Part shown: positions 26,856-39,517 of the stretch, piece by piece
Layout of the letters: every line of letters begins with the position of its first letter
Numbering within the stretch: the first letter of the stretch is position 1
Assembly: GCA_000231825.2 (NCBI GenBank)
Contig: JH720293.1
Span: 1,488,001-1,552,000 of the forward strand
Direction: 5' to 3'
Length of the DNA stretch: 64,000 bases
From: Tetrahymena elliotti 4EA
Lineage: Eukaryota; Ciliophora; Oligohymenophorea; Hymenostomatida; Tetrahymenidae
Translations under genes and position numbers: made by a program
The notes under the pieces: generated by a model
Told to the model about the DNA's origin: nothing
What the model saw: only the letters and a program-made list of their open reading frames with translations
Database searches by the model: none

Positions 26856-27462
26856 TCAATTAAGTTTCCTTAACTATACAAAAAGCAAGAGCATATAATA
26901 GATTACTTTAAATTTCATCTCACTTTAAGAAAAAACTTGATTTAAGCTACTTTGGTTATTATGGTGCTTAACCTTTGGCTAAATATTTGATTCAATGCAA
27001 GATCTATCATACTTGTTGCTTTAACTTGATAACAGTTGATTTGGCTCTTATTTAGCTTAGTGTACCCCCAACTCTAGAAATTGAGACTATAATTAAATCA
27101 GTGGGAAGGGACTTGAGATTAGTTTTTTTCTTTTATTATATTTAATAATCTCTTAACTTTAACACTTTGGCCTTTAAAGTAATTCTTTGGCTAATAAGAT
27201 AAATCACTTAGGTTATGGTGAGTTTCCATCAAAGACTCTTTTAAATTTTACTCTTAATGTTTTCTTGAGTCCAAATTAGTTACCAAGGACCATGAAACTT
27301 AACTTCTACTTTAGTTCATTTTATTAGCATCTCAACTTTGGTAATTCTATTTGTCAAAGGTATAAGTTGGGCTTAGGTCCTGGATTATCTAAATATTTAA
27401 GTTTAAAATTCGACGCTTTAATTTGATATAAATGAAATTGATAACCAGGGAATATCAGACAT
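26856..27462 (-). CDS. Possible small Gln/Ser-rich gene
   Basis: Doubtful. The minus strand here is less A/T-rich than true spacers and gives protein-like stretches: from ATG 27462 MSDIPWLSISFISNQSVEF, then MNQSRSQVSWSLVTNLDSRK with SYQPKNYFKGQSVKVKRLL, and finally SQSNKYDRSCIESNIQPKVK ending at TGA 26856-26858. Joining them needs two introns, one of which could be the GTCCCTT...AATTATAG near 27070-27096. No family is recognised. The alternative is a non-coding transcript or 5' region of a neighbour. Confidence 0.3.
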
Positions 27463-27645
27463 AAGTTTTATATTATCTTAATTCCCCAATATTATTTCAC
27501 AGACACTTTTATTAGTTATTAAGCTTAGATAAATTCACTAATCTTTAACTTTGGCAGTTGACATGTGTTATAACGAAATAGGCGATAGTATCTTGATAAT
27601 CTTATTTTTTTGAAATAAATAAATATCAAAAATACTAATAAATAT

Positions 27646-28743
27646 ATGGTAGACTAAAAAATTAAAATACCTGTAATTGTCTCTGACATAGATGGAGTAT
27701 TATTGCAAGTTTAGAAATAGCTTCCTTTTGTTAAGGATACAATAGAAGTCCTTGGAAAACCACTTAAGACAATTGATCCAGTTAAATTTAAAATAGAAGA
27801 TGATTAAAAAATTCCCTTTTTACTTCTGACTAATAGAGGAGGAGTCACAGAAAAAGAAAACGCTGAAGAATTAAACAGAATATTTGAATTTAAAGGAAAT
27901 TCTTAGTTTAAATTCAGCGAATAACAATCCTTGATATGTCATTCAGCTGCAAAGCAACTTTGGAAGACATTATACAAAGACAAGCTAGTACTAATAGTTG
28001 GTTATGGATGTGATGATATTTTAAAGGAAGAAGGTTATAAATATATTACTGCTGATGAGTATTTAAATATTTACCCAGAGTTAGTTCCTCTGTCTCTAAG
28101 AGGTAACAAATATTAATCTTTAAAAACCGTTATGGAAAGACTCTAAATGACTTCAGATGAAATCTATGCTGATTATCTATAAATTCATGCAATATTTATC
28201 ATTCAAAATAGCATTAATTGGGAAGATAGTATCTAATTAATTATAGATTTATTAACTACTTCTGATGGGAAAATAGCTCAAGAATTCCCAAAACAAAAAC
28301 CTGCTGAACACATTCCTATTTATAGCACCGTAAATGATATTTTATACAAAGATGATTTCAGATTATCTAGATTAGATAATAAAGTATTTATATCTGCACT
28401 TCAGTCAGCTTACAAATTAATTTTTAATAGCGATTTATAAATTATAACTTATGGTAAGCCTTCACTTCATTAGTTTGAATATGCTCTCTCTCATATTCAA
28501 GAAAATTTTATTCACGAAGGTGTAGAAATCACTAATATTTACATGATTGGAGATAACCCACATACAGATATTCAAGGTGCAAATCTAGCAGGCTGGACAA
28601 GCATATTAGTTAGGACAGGTATTTTTGTTGGAAATGAAGAAAATGATAAGGAGAACCCGGCTAAATATGTTGTTGATAATTTTAAAGAAGCAGTAAAATT
28701 AATATTTTAGCTTGAGAATATTTCTACTAAGCTTTTAGATTGA
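27646..28743 (+). CDS. HAD-superfamily hydrolase of the CECR5/HDHD5 type, 365 aa
   Basis: Uninterrupted frame of 366 codons from ATG 27646 to TGA 28741-28743. The HAD motifs are in order: motif I VIVSDIDGVLL, with nucleophile Asp14 and acid/base Asp16; motif II LLLTNRGG near residues 60-67; a lysine in YGKPSLHQFEYA near 270; and motif IV MIGDNPHTDIQGA near 305-317 with two acidic metal ligands. The C2-type cap lies between motifs II and III. The LTNRGG and GDNP-x-x-DI-x-GA combination is that of the CECR5/YKR070W branch. Relatives are reported to be mitochondrial; no clear presequence is seen here, as the protein begins MVDQKIKIPVI. The physiological substrate of the family is not known. No introns. 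Confidence 0.92.
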
Positions 28744-29131
28744 GAGAATATTTAAAAAATTTTATTAATTTGTATGGAATTTCTATTAAGAATAATTTAT
28801 ATGTCTTTAAATTAGAATATATTTGACTAGGTTTCAAAAACTTTTTGATCTTTTAATAAATTTCTTATGCATTTTTATTCACAAAGATTTCCAGAATTAA
28901 ATATTTTGAAAATCAAAAATTAAATTTGATTAAAATTTAGTACAACTTAATAGAATTTGCAATTTGTATTGGAATAAAGCTGTTTAATTATAAGTGTGTC
29001 TCTTACATACATCCTTAAAAATTTATTCTATTTGATACTAAGTCAAGCAAATAGCTAAGCATTATTGCATATCAAACCTCTTTGGCTCGTCTGATTTTTC
29101 ATAACAATTATTAAAATTATAATTAGCATAA
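28744..29131. other. Intergenic, no gene seen
   Basis: A/T-rich spacer between two plus-strand genes, probably terminator and promoter sequence. Nothing specific was recognised. Confidence 0.4.
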
Positions 29132-31674
29132 ATGAATAATAACTTGTTTACTAATAATAATAACTCATCAAATATTTTTTCGAACAATAATAATAGCAGC
29201 AACAGTAATATCTTTAATCGTAATAGCTAGAATTAGAATATATTCTAGTCTCAGAACAATAACGGATAGGGAAATATTTTTAACAATAATAACAATTAAG
29301 GATATTAATAGCAAAGTTAGAATATATTTTAGTAAAACAACAATATGAGTAACTCTAACATATTTGCTAACAATAACAATAATAATAATTATGGAGGAGG
29401 TCAAAATAATATTTTCAATAACAATAATAATAACAACAACAATCAAAATATGTATCAAAATAATAATGTTATCAGTGCTCTTATAGGTTCTCAAAGAGGT
29501 AAATATGAGCTTACAAAATCTCCTCATACAGACACTTAACCGAATAATAACGCTGGAATACTTATGAATACAAGTATTATTTTCTGTAAAGGATTTGAAA
29601 AAATGAACCCCATGTTAGTTAGGTTAGAAGATTATTACTTGATCAGAACAGGAAAATTATCTGATGCAGAAAAACAAAAAGTAACTAGTGCTATATAAAT
29701 GAATTCTTTCAACCAAACCTTAATCACCAATACCCCCTAAAACTTTTAGCCTCCTAACACATAAGCACTAAATAAAGATATTCGTATGGTTCAAAGTTAG
29801 TATGTTGGAAATAATAATAATAACAACAATATGAATATTTTCAATAATAACAATAATGGAGGTAACAACAATGGCAATATCTTTGCCAATAACAACAATA
29901 GCAACAACAATTTTAATAATTAGGGAAATGGAAATATTTTTAGTAATAATAACAATAATAGCATTTTTAATAATAACAACAATAATAATGGAGGTAATAT
30001 CTTTTAAAATAACAACAATAACCAGAACAATAATACAAATAACATTTTTAGTTTTAATAACAGTTAAAATAATATGAATAAATCAAACATTTTCAATAAT
30101 AACAGTAATAATAATGGTAATGCTAATATCTTCTAAAATAACAATAGCAATAATATGGGAAATAACAATATCTTTTAAGGAAACAACAATATGAATAATA
30201 ATAACACAAGCAATATCTTTAGAAATGATAATTCTTCTAATAACAATACAAATATTTTTAGTAATAACAATAATAACAACAACAGCATATTCAGAGGAAA
30301 CAATAATAACTCAAATATATTTAATAATAACAATAACAATGGCATGAATAACACTTCAAGTATATTTAATAATAATGGCAATAATAATAGTGTTAACATT
30401 TTTAGAAATAACAATAATAATGGAGGTAACAACATATTTTCAAACAATAATAATAATTCAGTTTCAAATATATTTTAGAAGAACAACCCTTCTATATTTA
30501 ATAACTCAAATAATAATGGAGTTAACATTTTTAACAGTAACAATAATAATTCAATTTTTGGACCAAATGTTTCAGGAGGAAATATATTTTAAAATAACAA
30601 CAATAATATGAATAATTTTAACAATAATGGAAATATTTTTGCAAATTAAAATAACCCATAGATGTACTATTCAAACCTTCCTGGACCTGCAAATGGATAT
30701 TACTCTATTTAGTCTGGTATGTATTATGCTCCAACAGTTTAGACGGGTGATTTGACATTGCAATAATACAGAGAATTGTTAGAATCAGAGGCTGAAGAAG
30801 TAAAGATTTTTATTTGAGACCAATAAATTTATATATTTATTTTTCAAGAAAAAAAGAATTAAGTCATCCTATTTTATGCCATCGTTTTGTCCTGAAGAAT
30901 ATGCTCCTGCTTTTAGGAAAAAGCCAATATTCAAACCGTTTTATGTTACAGTTTAAGAGGAAAAAGGAATAAGTAAGTTAGCAAAATCATTGCTTCCTCT
31001 TTAAGATACGATTGCAAAAACTTAGAGATTGCACTCTACAGAATCTTCAAATGGGAAAAAAAATGATTCATTTCAGCTGACTTAATCTGCAATTAAGCAA
31101 AGAAAATAGATGGAGGAATTTAATTTTTATAAATAAGTAAATTCAATTTTTTTATATGAAGCATTTTAAAAATATTTGAATTTTAAAAGCCCGCTTAAGA
31201 AACTAAAGGAAGAGAAATGTATGCAAGGTAATAGCTTTCGCATACAAATCCTGTAGGTATTAAAGTAGAAGCTCTATGCAGTACGCTTGAAGGAGAAGAA
31301 GAAGAGATAATTCTTGAAGATTAAATTGATACATTAAGCAAAATTAAATAAATAGGATTACATTGTAAAGATTATTTACTTAAAATGGGTAAAATGAAAG
31401 AAGACTCTCGTCCTTACTCATTTCAAATATATTATGAAGGAAATCTGATTAGAAACTAAGAATTGATTGCTAGTGATGTCTTTCCAGTAAAATTAGATGC
31501 AACATACTAGGTAAACTAAATTAAAATATTTTAATAAAATTAAAATTATAGCAATTAATATACAAGTAGAATTCAGTTTAAATTTTTGAAAAAGTGTAAA
31601 ATTTTACTAATTAAAAGTAGACTCTAATTAATAAATATCACTTATAAATAAACTAAATAAATGATAGATGCTGA
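29132..31674 (+). CDS. Nup98-like nucleoporin with NIF repeats (MicNup98 type)
   Basis: From ATG 29132 the protein is a long series of Asn-rich spacers punctuated by NIF, with variants SIF, NIFQ and NIFS, up to about 30650. This is the NIFN-type replacement of GLFG repeats described for the micronucleus-specific Nup98 proteins of Tetrahymena. Within the repeats, near 29580-29660, is a non-repeat block with KGFEKMNPMLVRLEDYYL. It resembles the conserved segment containing LRLEDY in Nup98 proteins. After the repeats come YYSIQSGMYYAPTVQ and LTLQQYRELLESEAEE. An intron at 30800-30848 (GTAAAG...TCAAG) leads to a basic exon (IKSSYFMPSFCPEEYAP), another intron follows near 31139-31190, and then an acidic region, with a TGA at 31672-31674. 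The phase of the last exon is not certain. The next gene starts with the Nup98 autoproteolytic domain, so this may be the 5' half of one Nup98-Nup96 gene. Confidence 0.8.
29135..30650 (+). repeat. Degenerate AAT/AAC-rich NIF-coding repeat array
   Basis: About 1.4 kb of poly-Asn codons (AAT/AAC) interrupted every 10-25 codons by AAT-ATT/ATC/ATA-TTT. It is broken once by the unique block at about 29460-29800. It produces long spurious ORFs in other frames on both strands. Confidence 0.85.
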
Positions 31675-31869
31675 AACTTTATTTTTAGTTTGACTTAATA
31701 GTTAACAATAATATTAACAAAGATAGTATCTTTTTAATTTATTTTTTGAAAATTAAAGATAAATTTTAGATAAAGCAAATATGAAAAAGTGTTTTTCATT
31801 AAAATAAATAATAAACAAAGAAATAATATCTATCTATTAATTTACATTAAATAATAAAATTTATTTTTC

Positions 31870-34800
31870 ATGATTTGCATAAATCCTTAAAATCATTTTA
31901 CTTAATAAGTTTCTTAAAATAAATAGTGCGAGGTTATTTTCTTGTATGATAGGTATCCTTTTATGAATACTTCTGATTACATAATTACTCCTCCTTTGCA
32001 AGAGCTTCAGACTTATTCATTAAAAGAATTGAAAAATGTTCATAATTTTAGCGTAGAAGGTCATTTTGGAAAATTAGAATGGCAAGAGCCAGTAGATTTA
32101 ACAGATTTAGATATTGATAAGGTAATTGCAATATTTCTATATTTAATAAATTGTTTAAAATATTTTAGCATACAAAATAATTTTAAATCCATTACTTTTA
32201 AAAATAAAATTAGACAATTTATATTAGAGATTAACAAATTTAAGTATATCCAGAAGTGGAATTTGCAACCAAATATAAGCCAAAAGTTGGAGAAGGAGTA
32301 AATAAAAAATGTATGATTACTTACAAAAATGCTTCTTCCATACAAAGAAAAATAAAATCTGGAGAGTTAAATCTATAAACAGTAGTAAAGTGTATAAAAA
32401 AGTAAAGTGATGAATAAAATGTCGAATTTATTAAGTTTGATCAAAAAAATTTAACATGGACAATTTTAGTTGACCACTTCTCAGGTTATTAATTCAATCT
32501 TGAGGAAGCAGATGATGAAGATAGGGATGTTCCAGAACCTGCTGTTAATTAATAAAACCTATCTAGCAACTCAATTAATTCAAGATAAAATCCATCTAGG
32601 TAGTAGCAGTAATTAAATTAAGGCTCACAATAATTTAATTAAGACTCATCAAGAACTACTAATTAATAGCTTTAATAATAATAATTATAGGCTGAAAATT
32701 AGTTTTAGCATAAAATAAATAACTCATACCAATAGCCACCAATAAGATAATATATATAGAATTCTAACTCATTTAAGTAAATGTATAGTTAAAGCGAGTA
32801 GCAACCTTCTGAAACATAAAGAAATATTAGTCATATGAGAGACAATTAATCTAGCAATAGATCATAAGAAAATTCCTTTTTTTAACAAGACTATCAAATT
32901 AGTCCTCATTAGTAGTAAACAAATAGCTTATAATATAACTAAACAAATGAATCTAATTAGTATTAGAATTAACCAAATCTCATCCATCGAAATTTATTAT
33001 AATAGTAATAGTATTTTGGTACACATATTGATCCTACTAACGATATTATCATGGAAGAAGTAGAAAATGGATCATACAACAATACATAAGCAGATATTGA
33101 ACCTTTGAGAACATAGGTATAGGATTACATTGAACCAATTTATTAACTACCTAAGAATTCTTATTAATAGTTCCTTAATTAGCAAAATTAAGAAGATTAG
33201 TTAATGAATAATTTAAATTAGTAAAAATCTTTAAATAATTTTAAAGATTTTAAAACAAGAGTTGAGTCACGTAAAAATAAAATAATCTTAAAAGAATAGC
33301 AAGTATCTAAATCTAGTAGTTTATATCAAAGTGTTAAAAAGCATGAAATTGTTGCTAGAGGTATTTAATCTTTAAATTAATGCCTTTATTAGCACTAAGT
33401 CAAAGAATACACGTTTAAAGGAAAGAAATTTTACAATGATTTCTCATTTTGTCCTTCTTGGAACTAAAACAGTTTTGTAAGCTATTCTTCTCAGTCAAAG
33501 GCTATCAAAAAGCACACATTATTGACTAGCAGCATGGGTAAAAATTTAAATACTTATTAAGTTTTTAGAATTTATTGAATTGATTTTTGAAATCTTATTT
33601 ATAAATTTAAAGGAAGAATTAAAGTGAATGAAGCAAAATAAAAAGATTAAATTGAGAAATATAATAAAATAGTTATTAATGGGTTTTTACAGAGCATAAT
33701 TGATAGTTAACCAAACAAAGTAATTGAAACTATAGAATAAATTTCTAAGATTTATACTAAAGATTAAGGAGTACCAGATAGTTAAATTTATAACATCCTT
33801 CCTGAAATAAAAATTCCAACAGATAATTAATATACACTATTTTTAATCATTTACATAAAAAAATATCTTTTACCTGTTCTTAATGCTTCTAAGTACAATT
33901 AAATGTAAAATGAACTTAATTAGTCAATAAAGGAAGAACTAAGTTTACTTATTTTGATAAATATTTTATTTGGCAATCCTCAAATAGATATTATTTCTAT
34001 TCTTAAAAAGGTAATTAATATTTTAAAAGAATTAATTTTTATTTAATTTATTTTATCATAGGTAAATAAGAATTCATTTAATGAAAATCAATGGAAGATA
34101 CTTTTTGAGAGCTTAAGAAATAGTAAGTTGGATATTTGTGATAAAGTTTTACAAAATTTGAGGAAGAGATAATTAAAAAAGTATTTTGAGTGGAAATACT
34201 CAGAAAATAAAATTTAGGTTAATGAAAAAAGAGGAATTTTAGATAGAAAAGAAATCAAAACATTAGAAGAAGTTGAGAAATAGATAATTTAGTGCATGAA
34301 GTATCATTAGATATAAAATGCAATATAAATAGCTGAGAGTTATAAGTTATATACTATCAGTCATCTTTTAACAACATTTGAGCAAGGGTCTGTAGAAAGT
34401 TAGATAAAATTACTTAATTAAGACAAATATCAAAACTTTGAACGAATCATTAATTTCGTAAGTGGTAATTTAGAAGAATTGTACAAACCAAACTAAAGAA
34501 ATGATATTTCTATTTTAAATAAATTTGCATGTGAGTTGTGGTATGAAAAAAATTAAAGACAGACTTTATCTGAAACGTTTGATTAGTTTATTTAGAAAAT
34601 TAATGATTCATACTATGATGTGGATTAATAATAATAGATAGCCTCATTAGAAATTCTTCTTTTGTCTTTATATGCCTAACATTAACTTTCTGACACCAAG
34701 GCTAGTAAAAAACTCAAAGAAATTAAGTTATTCGTTTAAATAAATTCTTAGTGCTACTCTCAGACCAGACTTGATAAACGTCTAAGTTGGTTTGTTATTG

Positions 34801-35870
34801 AATTTATGAATAATGTATACTTTAGCTAAGATAAGGTACTTTTGAAAGATAAGAGAGCAAGACTTATGAGAGGTTTCCTTTAGCAGCTCTAAGTATCTAA
34901 GAAGTGGAAATAAGAAATTGTTGTCCTTATAATTATGAAGGATATATTAAAAAAATCTGAATTCATTTCTACTGTTAAGAATACTTTTCTCCGTAACTGT
35001 ATTCCTAAAGTTAATTAAGAAGATAAACCTGATGCTGGTTAACCTAATAATTTAAATGGACAATTTTTAATCTAAAGCAGTAACAGAGAAGTATCTTCAG
35101 ATAATTCATTAGAAATAAATAAAAGTTTTTAGTTTGACTCTGAAAATAGCAATAGTATTGATTGTTTGCTCTACTTGATTTATAATTAGTATTTCCATTA
35201 ATCGCTAGGTTTATACTATTACTATTCTTAAATATATTAATCAGCACTCTATCATTTTATGAAGGATCCTAATCTAGCCTTTATAGACATTAGCAATAAA
35301 ATATTAGCTTACTATGAAGGTCCTCGTATTTATCTCTTTGGAGAAACAAACGAACGCTAAGAAATAGAAAAATAACTTGAAGAAATTTCTAAAAAAGCAA
35401 ACCTTATTTTTAAATATAAGTACTAGTCTGGATTAATTAAAGAAGTATTTACTATCTTATAAGGAAATAACTAAAATCTATATAAGCAAGAGTACATCAA
35501 TAGCATCATAAATCTAAAAGACCTTCTTTTAGAATCTTAAAATGTGCTAAACTTGGTTGCTTATCCTCATCAATACTAAGTTTTAGTTGATAATTAAGAA
35601 TTTTAGTCAAAGAACAGAAGATTAAAAAGTAAATAGGATGGTTCAATAACAACTTTAGATAATGGTGGAATGCTTTTCTAAGAATTTATTTCTTTTATAT
35701 TCTAACAACTTGCAGAAAAAGTCCCAGATATAAGAAGATATTCATTGCACTATCAGACATCAAGTGATATCCAACAGCTCTTAGAAGTAGTCTCTGAGCA
35801 TAAAGCACCTAAAAACGAATAGATAAAGCACTTAATCCTTTCTACTTTAAAATAAAATTAATATTTGTGA
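31870..35870 (+). CDS. Nup98 autoproteolytic domain plus Nup96
   Basis: The frame from ATG 31870 passes YPFMNTSDYIITPPLQEL and FSVEGHFGKLEWQEPVDLTD, which is the start of the Nup98 C-terminal autoproteolytic (peptidase S59) domain. An intron at about 32120-32170 follows. The domain then continues with QVYPEVEFATKYKPKVGEGV and ends with WTILVDHFSGYQF. The HFS triad at 32475-32483 is the known self-cleavage site, cut between Phe and Ser. Downstream is a Gln/Asn-rich stretch of about 300 residues. Then come KFYNDFSFCPSWNQNSFVSY, equivalent to the conserved start of Nup96/Nup145C, an intron near 33540-33612, and a long helical region matching the Nup96 scaffold domain, with another intron near 34011-34062. 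TGA is at 35868-35870. Nup96 is a Y-complex scaffold subunit of the nuclear pore. Since this domain normally follows Nup98, I think it belongs with the NIF-repeat gene just upstream, but I could not prove the splice. Confidence 0.85.
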
Positions 35871-36306
35871 AATTATTATTATTGTTTATATTTTATGAAA
35901 ATTTATTTATTTTTACATATTAATTTTATCATTTTAACTTTTTTGTTTTAATATTTTTTCACTTTAGTTTAAAAACTTCATAAAAAAATCATCTCAATCA
36001 GTCAATAAATATTAAAAAATAATACAAAAATTTAATTTTTTGATAAAAAATAATCTATTTTAGTCCAATACAACTTTGAAAATAATTTGTGTCAAAAAAA
36101 AAAATTTTTTTAGTTCTATAAAAAATAAAAAATGAGAGGAAATGATTAAATTTTTGATAAAAATAGTTTTAATTTATCAACAAATACATTTTTAATATAA
36201 TATAAACTTTTAATTACATTGTTAATTGATTAAATTATTTTTTCATTTTATTTATTTATTATGAATCATTTTTATTAACTATCTCATGATAAATTAAAAA
36301 CTATTT
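35871..36306. other. Convergent intergenic region
   Basis: A/T-rich spacer between converging 3' ends; nothing coding seen. Confidence 0.5.
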
Positions 36307-37697
36307 TCAATACTTTAAATTACTACCTGCTTAAACAAAAAATGTTCTAAAAGTCTCAGTTAAACTCATACTAATAGCTGCTTATGGAGTATTCATTAAT
36401 AGCCTTGCACTTAAACCTTTTAAAATAAGAAAATTAATATTTTAGTCTTAATAAATTTCTAAATTTTTAATTTACCTTTAAACATAGAACCAATTCCTTC
36501 ATGCTTTATCAGTAAATATAGTCCATGTACTAAATTTTTATATCCAAAGTAACCTTCTTTACTTATGGTACTATATTGAGCTCCAGAAGATAATTAGAAA
36601 GATTTTTAAGCTCTCTAAACTTAAATTCTAACTTTTGAAACATCTAATGGATTAGTCAAAGTACTTGCTATTGAGCCAGCAAGACCTGCAAGTGTTAAGC
36701 TTTCTACAAATGAAGGTGTTTTTGGATCACTACAAACAGCTTCTAATAAAATATAAAAATAAATTATTCGAACCATAATTTAAATGTTGGATAAATAATT
36801 TATTTACTTTTAAATTTCTCATAAAACATAAAGTAAAGAGCAGAATATGGTCCAAATGATGCTAAAGTTGCTCCATATCCCTAATATTACAAATACATTA
36901 TTAATTTAGGCCTATTTTTCCCTAAAATTTACTTTGTAAAGACCTACAATTCCTTCTGCCTTAGATATTTGCTTAATTGCATCTAAAGAGTTTTTATATT
37001 CATAAAGCTTCAAGTTTGATTAAACCTATAATCTTTCTTTTATTACATCTATAGGTAGCCATAAAATACAACTAATTAATTCTGCACTAAAACCTGCACA
37101 CATATATACTAAAAAATCATTATCCCTAAATGTCTAAATAATATTTTTTAATAAATCTTTAGCTTAGCTTACAATTAAAACTATTATTTACATCCAATTA
37201 TTCAAATTTTTTTTTGCTGTATTCGTATGATGTCATAAATAATGCAAAAGCAGGACCTGTTCCTAGCTTTATATTAGAATTAATTAAACATCAAATTGTT
37301 GAAATATATTACCACAGATATTCCAACTCCTTTGAAAAATCCTTTTAATCCTTCATTTGCAAATGTATCAATAGCTTTGATGATAAAAAGTAAAACTAAA
37401 ATAAGCATGATTCTGTTAATAAAATATTACTAATTTTTTATAACATTTTGCGTTTTGTTAGTGAAGAAATTTAAAATTTAGATGATTCGACCTATTTAAT
37501 ATGAATGAAATATATTATCAATTAATGTTATCAAATTAATTAAAAGAGAGTTCTAATATTACTTAAAGCTTAGCTTTCAAAGTATCTAATGGATGAGTGA
37601 AGCATCTTGAAGTCATACCTGCTAGTGTACTAGCAGCTAAAGTATAATAAACATATTCAGGGCCATCGTAAATGTTTTACTTTTTTTAAGCACTCAT
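36307..37697 (-). CDS. Mitochondrial carrier family (SLC25) protein
   Basis: Starts at ATG 37697 (MSAQKKQNIYDGPEYVYY) and ends at TGA 36307-36309, with about six small introns. The three tandem carrier repeats are each marked by the Px[DE]xx[KR] signature: HPLDTLKAKLQ in repeat 1, LPIDVIKERLQVQ in repeat 2 and NPLDVSKVRIQVQ in repeat 3. Each is followed downstream by the G-x-x-G-x-[YF][KR]G type loop (EGLKGFFKGVG, EGIVGLYKG, EGIGSMFKG). The protein therefore has six transmembrane helices and sits in the mitochondrial inner membrane, exchanging a small metabolite. The contact-site residues that would reveal the substrate were not analysed. The full three-repeat set with intact salt-bridge motifs suggests a working carrier. 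Confidence 0.9.
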
Positions 37698-38424
37698 TTT
37701 TTATATTCGGAATTGTTGATATAGTCTTGTTATAAGGATACTATTTTTACTTTTTTAATTAGAAGAAAATACTTAATTTTTTGTGAATTTTTCTTTTTTT
37801 TTATAAAAAAAGAGCATATAAAGTTAAATACTGATACTCAATAAATTAGATTGGCGAGTTTTACCAACCAAAATATAAATTGATAAATAGGAGATGTTAG
37901 AAGTAAAGTTGCTTTTTCTCAACTTCACTAATTGATCTATATTTTATTTCTTATAGATTAGACGACACAAATACCTTAAAAAGAAATATATAGTTATATT
38001 ATGAGTGATATCAAAGTAGAATATTCGATTCTTTTACTTACATTAGAATTCAAAAACTGAAGAGAATAAATGAATAAGGATTTTTTCCATTTTATAAATA
38101 TAAAATTTTTTGATTAAGATAAGTAAGATAGAAAAGGAAAAAGGTGGGGCATTTTCTTAAAATTCGTTTTAAAGGATTGATTATCATTTACTAGAACATT
38201 TTTCTTTAAATTAAACTATTTGCTAAATCAAAGTTTTCTTTGATTTTCAAAAATTTAAAATAAATTTTTACAAAAATATGATGGAATTGATAAAACCTTT
38301 TAAGTTTAAGAGTAATTATGTTAAATCTACTAAAATTGTTTGGATTTAAAAAACGAATAATATGTGTTATTTAACTGTTTTGAATTATAGAAATATTCTG
38401 TATATTTTTATTATCTATTTATAA
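37698..38424. other. Intergenic, no gene seen
   Basis: A/T-rich region upstream of the carrier and downstream of the small gene on the same strand. Open stretches exist but carry no recognisable protein. Confidence 0.4.
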
Positions 38425-38825
38425 TCATCTTAAAAAAGGAGGTAAATTCTTCTTGATATCTTCCACTTTTTATATAATAATATATTCTTTAATTAAGTAA
38501 TTTTGAAACTAAATTAATTACAAGGGATAAAATACATGGCATCACCCATTTTATATATCTCCTCTCTTGTGCTGTAATCATTTTCCTTAAGCTTATTCAT
38601 AACAGTATCAACTTAAATTTTAAAGTTTTCTTTAGCATCTTCTTCATCTTTATAGTTAGGGAAAAAGCAACTCTTTTCATGATTAGGTCTTAAATATATT
38701 TCATTTATCATAATCTTTCTCATTTCATCTCTCATATCAACAACATTATAATCAAAAAAAATATTATATAAAATATTGAGAAAATGTTCTTTAATGGTTT
38801 TCTTTTATTCTTCTGTTGATTACAT
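38425..38825 (-). CDS. Small conserved-looking acidic protein, 114 aa
   Basis: ATG at 38825 begins MQSTEEQKKTIKEHFLNIL. The protein continues through MRDEMRKIMINEIYL, PNHEKSCFFPNYKDEEDA and MGDAMYFIP. A 56-base intron at 38466-38521 (GTAATTAATT...TATAAAAAG) then joins in phase to LEDIKKNLPPFLR and TGA (38425-38427). With the intron removed the length is exactly 345 bases, 115 codons including stop, and the open frame, codon use and protein-like ending support a real gene. No signal or membrane segment. I do not recognise the family. It looks like a small helical cytosolic subunit, for example of an axonemal or other assembly, but that is only a guess. Confidence 0.65.
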
Positions 38826-39517
38826 TTTAAAATTATTTACTTCTAAAATATTTGCTATTTAAGTTATTTAAATATCTAAAAAATAGACTTTAAAAATTTA
38901 TACTTTGTATATTAATATTTCTTGTTATTTCTTTTATTTTATATTACTTTAGATCAATAGTAAATATTTTTGCAATCAAACATAAAAAGTAGTAATTCAC
39001 TACATATTTTAACTTTCTAGAAATCATTAAAAAACCTTTTTAACATTTTAAAAATAGGTTATGAAGAACATTTTCTTTTTGTTTGTTTTATAATATTCAG
39101 GGATTATATTTTCAAAAATCAATTTAGCAAATTTTTCAAAGCATGAAAATAAATTTTTATTTCAAATGTTATTCAGATTTATTTATTTATTTTAAAAATA
39201 ATAAAGTTGATATGATTAAATCAGTATTTAGATTTTAGTTTTTTCAATTTTTTAAAATTAAAACATTTTTAAAAAAACTCTTTGTAGATCTAGAATATTT
39301 TTCAAAATGAATTGTTTTAATAATTATTTTTAAATTTATAATTTGGAGAGAAGGATAGAGGTTTTAGGCAAAGTAAGAAAAAAATAATTTACTAAACATA
39401 AATTGTTACAAAATAAACAACAATCTATTTTTATTTATTAAAACTATTTTAAGCTGATTATAATAAGTGGTTTTTTTATATGACTTATTTTAATCAATTT
39501 TATTCTTATTAACTTGA
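38826..39517. other. Intergenic, no gene seen
   Basis: Very A/T-rich, with long runs of T and A. No coding or RNA signal found. Confidence 0.5.

Noticed and set aside
29168..30611. Hydrophobic Leu/Ile/Val-rich ORFs opposite or out of frame with the Asn repeats
   Set aside because: Artefacts of AAT/AAC triplet repeats read in other frames.
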